This document shows, piece by piece, positions 21,935-23,054 of a DNA stretch of 23,054 nucleotides. The translations under genes and the position numbers were made by a program. A model generated the notes under the pieces. It was not told where the DNA came from. It searched no databases and worked only from the letters and a program-made list of their open reading frames with translations. Each line of letters begins with the position of its first letter. Positions within the stretch are counted from its first letter, which is position 1. This DNA comes from Lachnospiraceae bacterium UBA4317 (GTDB lineage: Bacteria; Bacillota_A; Clostridia; Lachnospirales; Lachnospiraceae), in contig DGUF01000208.1 in assembly GCA_002394525.1 (NCBI GenBank), positions 1 through 23,054 of the forward strand. The letters run 5' to 3'.

Positions 21935-22103
21935 GTTACAGTTCACGCCCTCCTGAAGGGCGTGAACTGTAACGTTGCGTTTGGCGATAACAAAGCTTCG
22001 CATTGTCAATGCGCTTCGCGCGCGCCAAACGCCGTTAAACTCGGGTTTTGCGCAAAGAGCGTGCGCAAAACGCCTCGCGCTTCAGGTGGGTCTGAACTGT
22101 AAC
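21935..22103 (+). mobile_element. MITE-like element, 169 bp, with 28-bp terminal inverted repeats and 8-bp target duplication
   Basis: The ends are inverted repeats: the first 28 bases and the reverse complement of the last 28 agree at 24 positions, starting GTTACAGTTCA at both ends. CCGGTTTT occurs directly before (21927-21934) and directly after (22104-22111), an exact 8-bp target duplication. Inside are three strong hairpins: 21935-21951 with 21957-21973 (17 bp, perfect), GCGTTTGGCG with CGCCAAACGC, and GTTTTGCGCA with TGCGCAAAAC. There is no coding capacity, so it must be moved by a transposase encoded elsewhere. The 8-bp duplication fits several IS families; the parent is not identifiable here. 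Confidence 0.85.
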
Positions 22104-22111
22104 CCGGTTTT

Positions 22112-22227
22112 CTCTTATAACAGCCCGGCTGCCGGGAAGAGCATGGCGCCCGCCCTGCTCTTCCCTCTGCCGTTTCTCATGAAAGGGATCTGCTTCTGAT
22201 CCTGAAAATCAGCAAGGAGGAAAAACT
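22112..22227 (+). other. Leader of the DUF554 gene
   Basis: No gene is seen. A perfect 10-bp hairpin GGGAAGAGCA/TGCTCTTCCC (22134-22143, 22156-22165) lies upstream of the ribosome binding site, with CCCGGC/GCCGGG just before it. No T-run follows, so it is not an obvious terminator; it may be a leader structure. Confidence 0.45.
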
Positions 22228-22968
22228 ATGCCTTTAGGAGTCATCGTCAATTCCATGTCCGTTGTCATCGGCGGACTGCTGGGAACCCTGGTCGGAGACA
22301 GGTTCTCCGCCGATTTTAAAGATAAGATCAACATGATCTTCGGCTGCTGCGCCATGGCCATGGGGATCAGCTCCATCGTACTGATGGAAAACATGCCTGC
22401 GGTCGTCTTTTCCGTCATCATCGGCTCCATGATCGGACTGGCCGTCCACCTGGGCGACCGGATCAACGGAGCGGGCAGGGTCATGCAGACAGCTGTCAGC
22501 CGCTTCCTGCACGCGACCCCGGCCGGGATCTCCAGAGAGGAATACGACGCCACCCTGCTCACGGTCATCGTCCTCTTCTGCGCCAGCGGCACGGGGATCT
22601 ACGGAGCCCTGGTCTCCGGAATGAGCGGGGACCACAGCATTCTGTTCGCCAAGTCCGTCCTGGATCTTTTCAGCGGAATGATCTTTGCCTGCACCCTGGG
22701 CGCCATCGTCTGCCTGGTCGCCGTTCCCCAGTTCATTCTCTTTCTGATCCTGTTCGCACTGGGCAGCTTCATCATCCCGCACACGACTCCTGCCATGGTC
22801 GCCGATTTCAAGGCCTGCGGCGGCTTCCTCCTGCTGGCCACCGGCTTTCGCATGATCAAGGTCAGGATGTTCCCGATCGCGGATATGCTTCCCTCCATGA
22901 TCCTGGTCATGCCCGTCAGCCTCTTCTGGGCGTCCGTCATCATGCCCGCCGTGGCTTCCCTGGCCTGA
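22228..22968 (+). CDS. DUF554 family membrane protein (YdfK/YqgA-like)
   Basis: This 246-residue protein consists almost entirely of hydrophobic segments, about six or seven, and matches DUF554 over its full length: PLGVIVNSMSVVIGGLLGTLVGDRF at the start (only the general pattern is needed), INMIFGCCAMAMGISS, FCASGTGIYGAL near 113-124, and the C-terminal GGFLLLATGFRMIK. It is predicted to be an inner-membrane transporter of unknown substrate. The start is certain: AAGGAGG lies seven bases before the ATG. It is a single gene, with its own terminator. The MITE-like insertion lies about 125 bp upstream and could affect its expression. Confidence 0.9.
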   Translation: MPLGVIVNSMSVVIGGLLGTLVGDRFSADFKDKINMIFGCCAMAMGISSIVLMENMPAVVFSVIIGSMIGLAVHLGDRINGAGRVMQTAVSRFLHATPAGISREEYDATLLTVIVLFCASGTGIYGALVSGMSGDHSILFAKSVLDLFSGMIFACTLGAIVCLVAVPQFILFLILFALGSFIIPHTTPAMVADFKACGGFLLLATGFRMIKVRMFPIADMLPSMILVMPVSLFWASVIMPAVASLA

Positions 22969-22986
22969 GCCGGGCGGATCACATGC

Positions 22987-23020
22987 AAAAAACCTCCGGC
23001 TGAAACCGGAGGTTTTTTTT
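22987..23020 (+). terminator. Terminator of the DUF554 gene
   Basis: AAAAAACCTCCGG (22987-22999) pairs perfectly with CCGGAGGTTTTTT (23006-23018) around CTGAAA, followed by further T. Nothing is seen in the last 34 bases of the window. Confidence 0.92.
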
Positions 23021-23054
23021 GATGTTATATTCAATTATTGTATCTGTTCGGGCC

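Overview
The window looks like chromosome of a GC-rich, strictly anaerobic Clostridia-type Firmicute, most likely a high-GC Lachnospiraceae. Reasons: strong AGGAGG-type ribosome binding sites, A/T-tailed hairpin terminators, an [FeFe] hydrogenase, a two-iron superoxide reductase (desulfoferrodoxin), an old-yellow-enzyme/4Fe-4S/FAD reductase, a DUF554 membrane protein and a TetM-like GTPase joined to a YacP/Rae1-type NYN nuclease domain. I saw no rRNA, tRNA, CRISPR array or prophage.

Layout. 1-1.9 kb, minus strand: a VTT/TVP38-type membrane protein (cut by the window edge) and a DUF1624-type membrane acyltransferase, separated by a 37-bp tandem repeat. 2.0-3.8 kb, plus strand: a CYTH phosphatase, a striking array of perfect hairpins whose stems covary between two tandem units, then a PsiE-like membrane protein. 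3.8-8.2 kb, plus: a long leader, a 973-residue secreted multi-domain surface protein with acidic 16-residue repeats, and a CpsB/YwqE-type PHP phosphatase with a TTG start. 8.2-10.9 kb, minus: an S-adenosylhomocysteine hydrolase of the HLEAKT subfamily behind an MTA/SAH deaminase; together they suggest SAH recycling through S-inosylhomocysteine. 11.3-15.3 kb, minus: desulfoferrodoxin and the 1107-residue GTPase-nuclease fusion. 15.6-19.3 kb, minus: a two-gene, translationally coupled module of [FeFe] hydrogenase and a NuoF-4Fe-4S/GltD-type flavoprotein. 19.7-21.7 kb, plus: a codon-biased FadH/BaiCD-family reductase. 22.2-23.0 kb, plus: DUF554 protein.

The gene-free stretches carry most of the unexplained structure. 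A 169-bp element at 21935-22103 has 28-bp imperfect terminal inverted repeats and an exact 8-bp flanking duplication (CCGGTTTT), so it is a recent MITE-like insertion. Decayed pieces of the same family sit near 1.9, 4.2, 11.85 and 21.83 kb. Several intergenic regions also hold short tandem repeats (15, 33 and 37 bp periods).

Functional themes are anaerobic redox balance (hydrogenase with its flavoprotein partner, ene-reductase, superoxide reductase), methyl-cycle recycling (deaminase plus hydrolase), and ribosome rescue or quality control (GTPase-NYN fusion). The best candidates for something undescribed are the covarying hairpin array after the CYTH gene and the GTPase-nuclease fusion.
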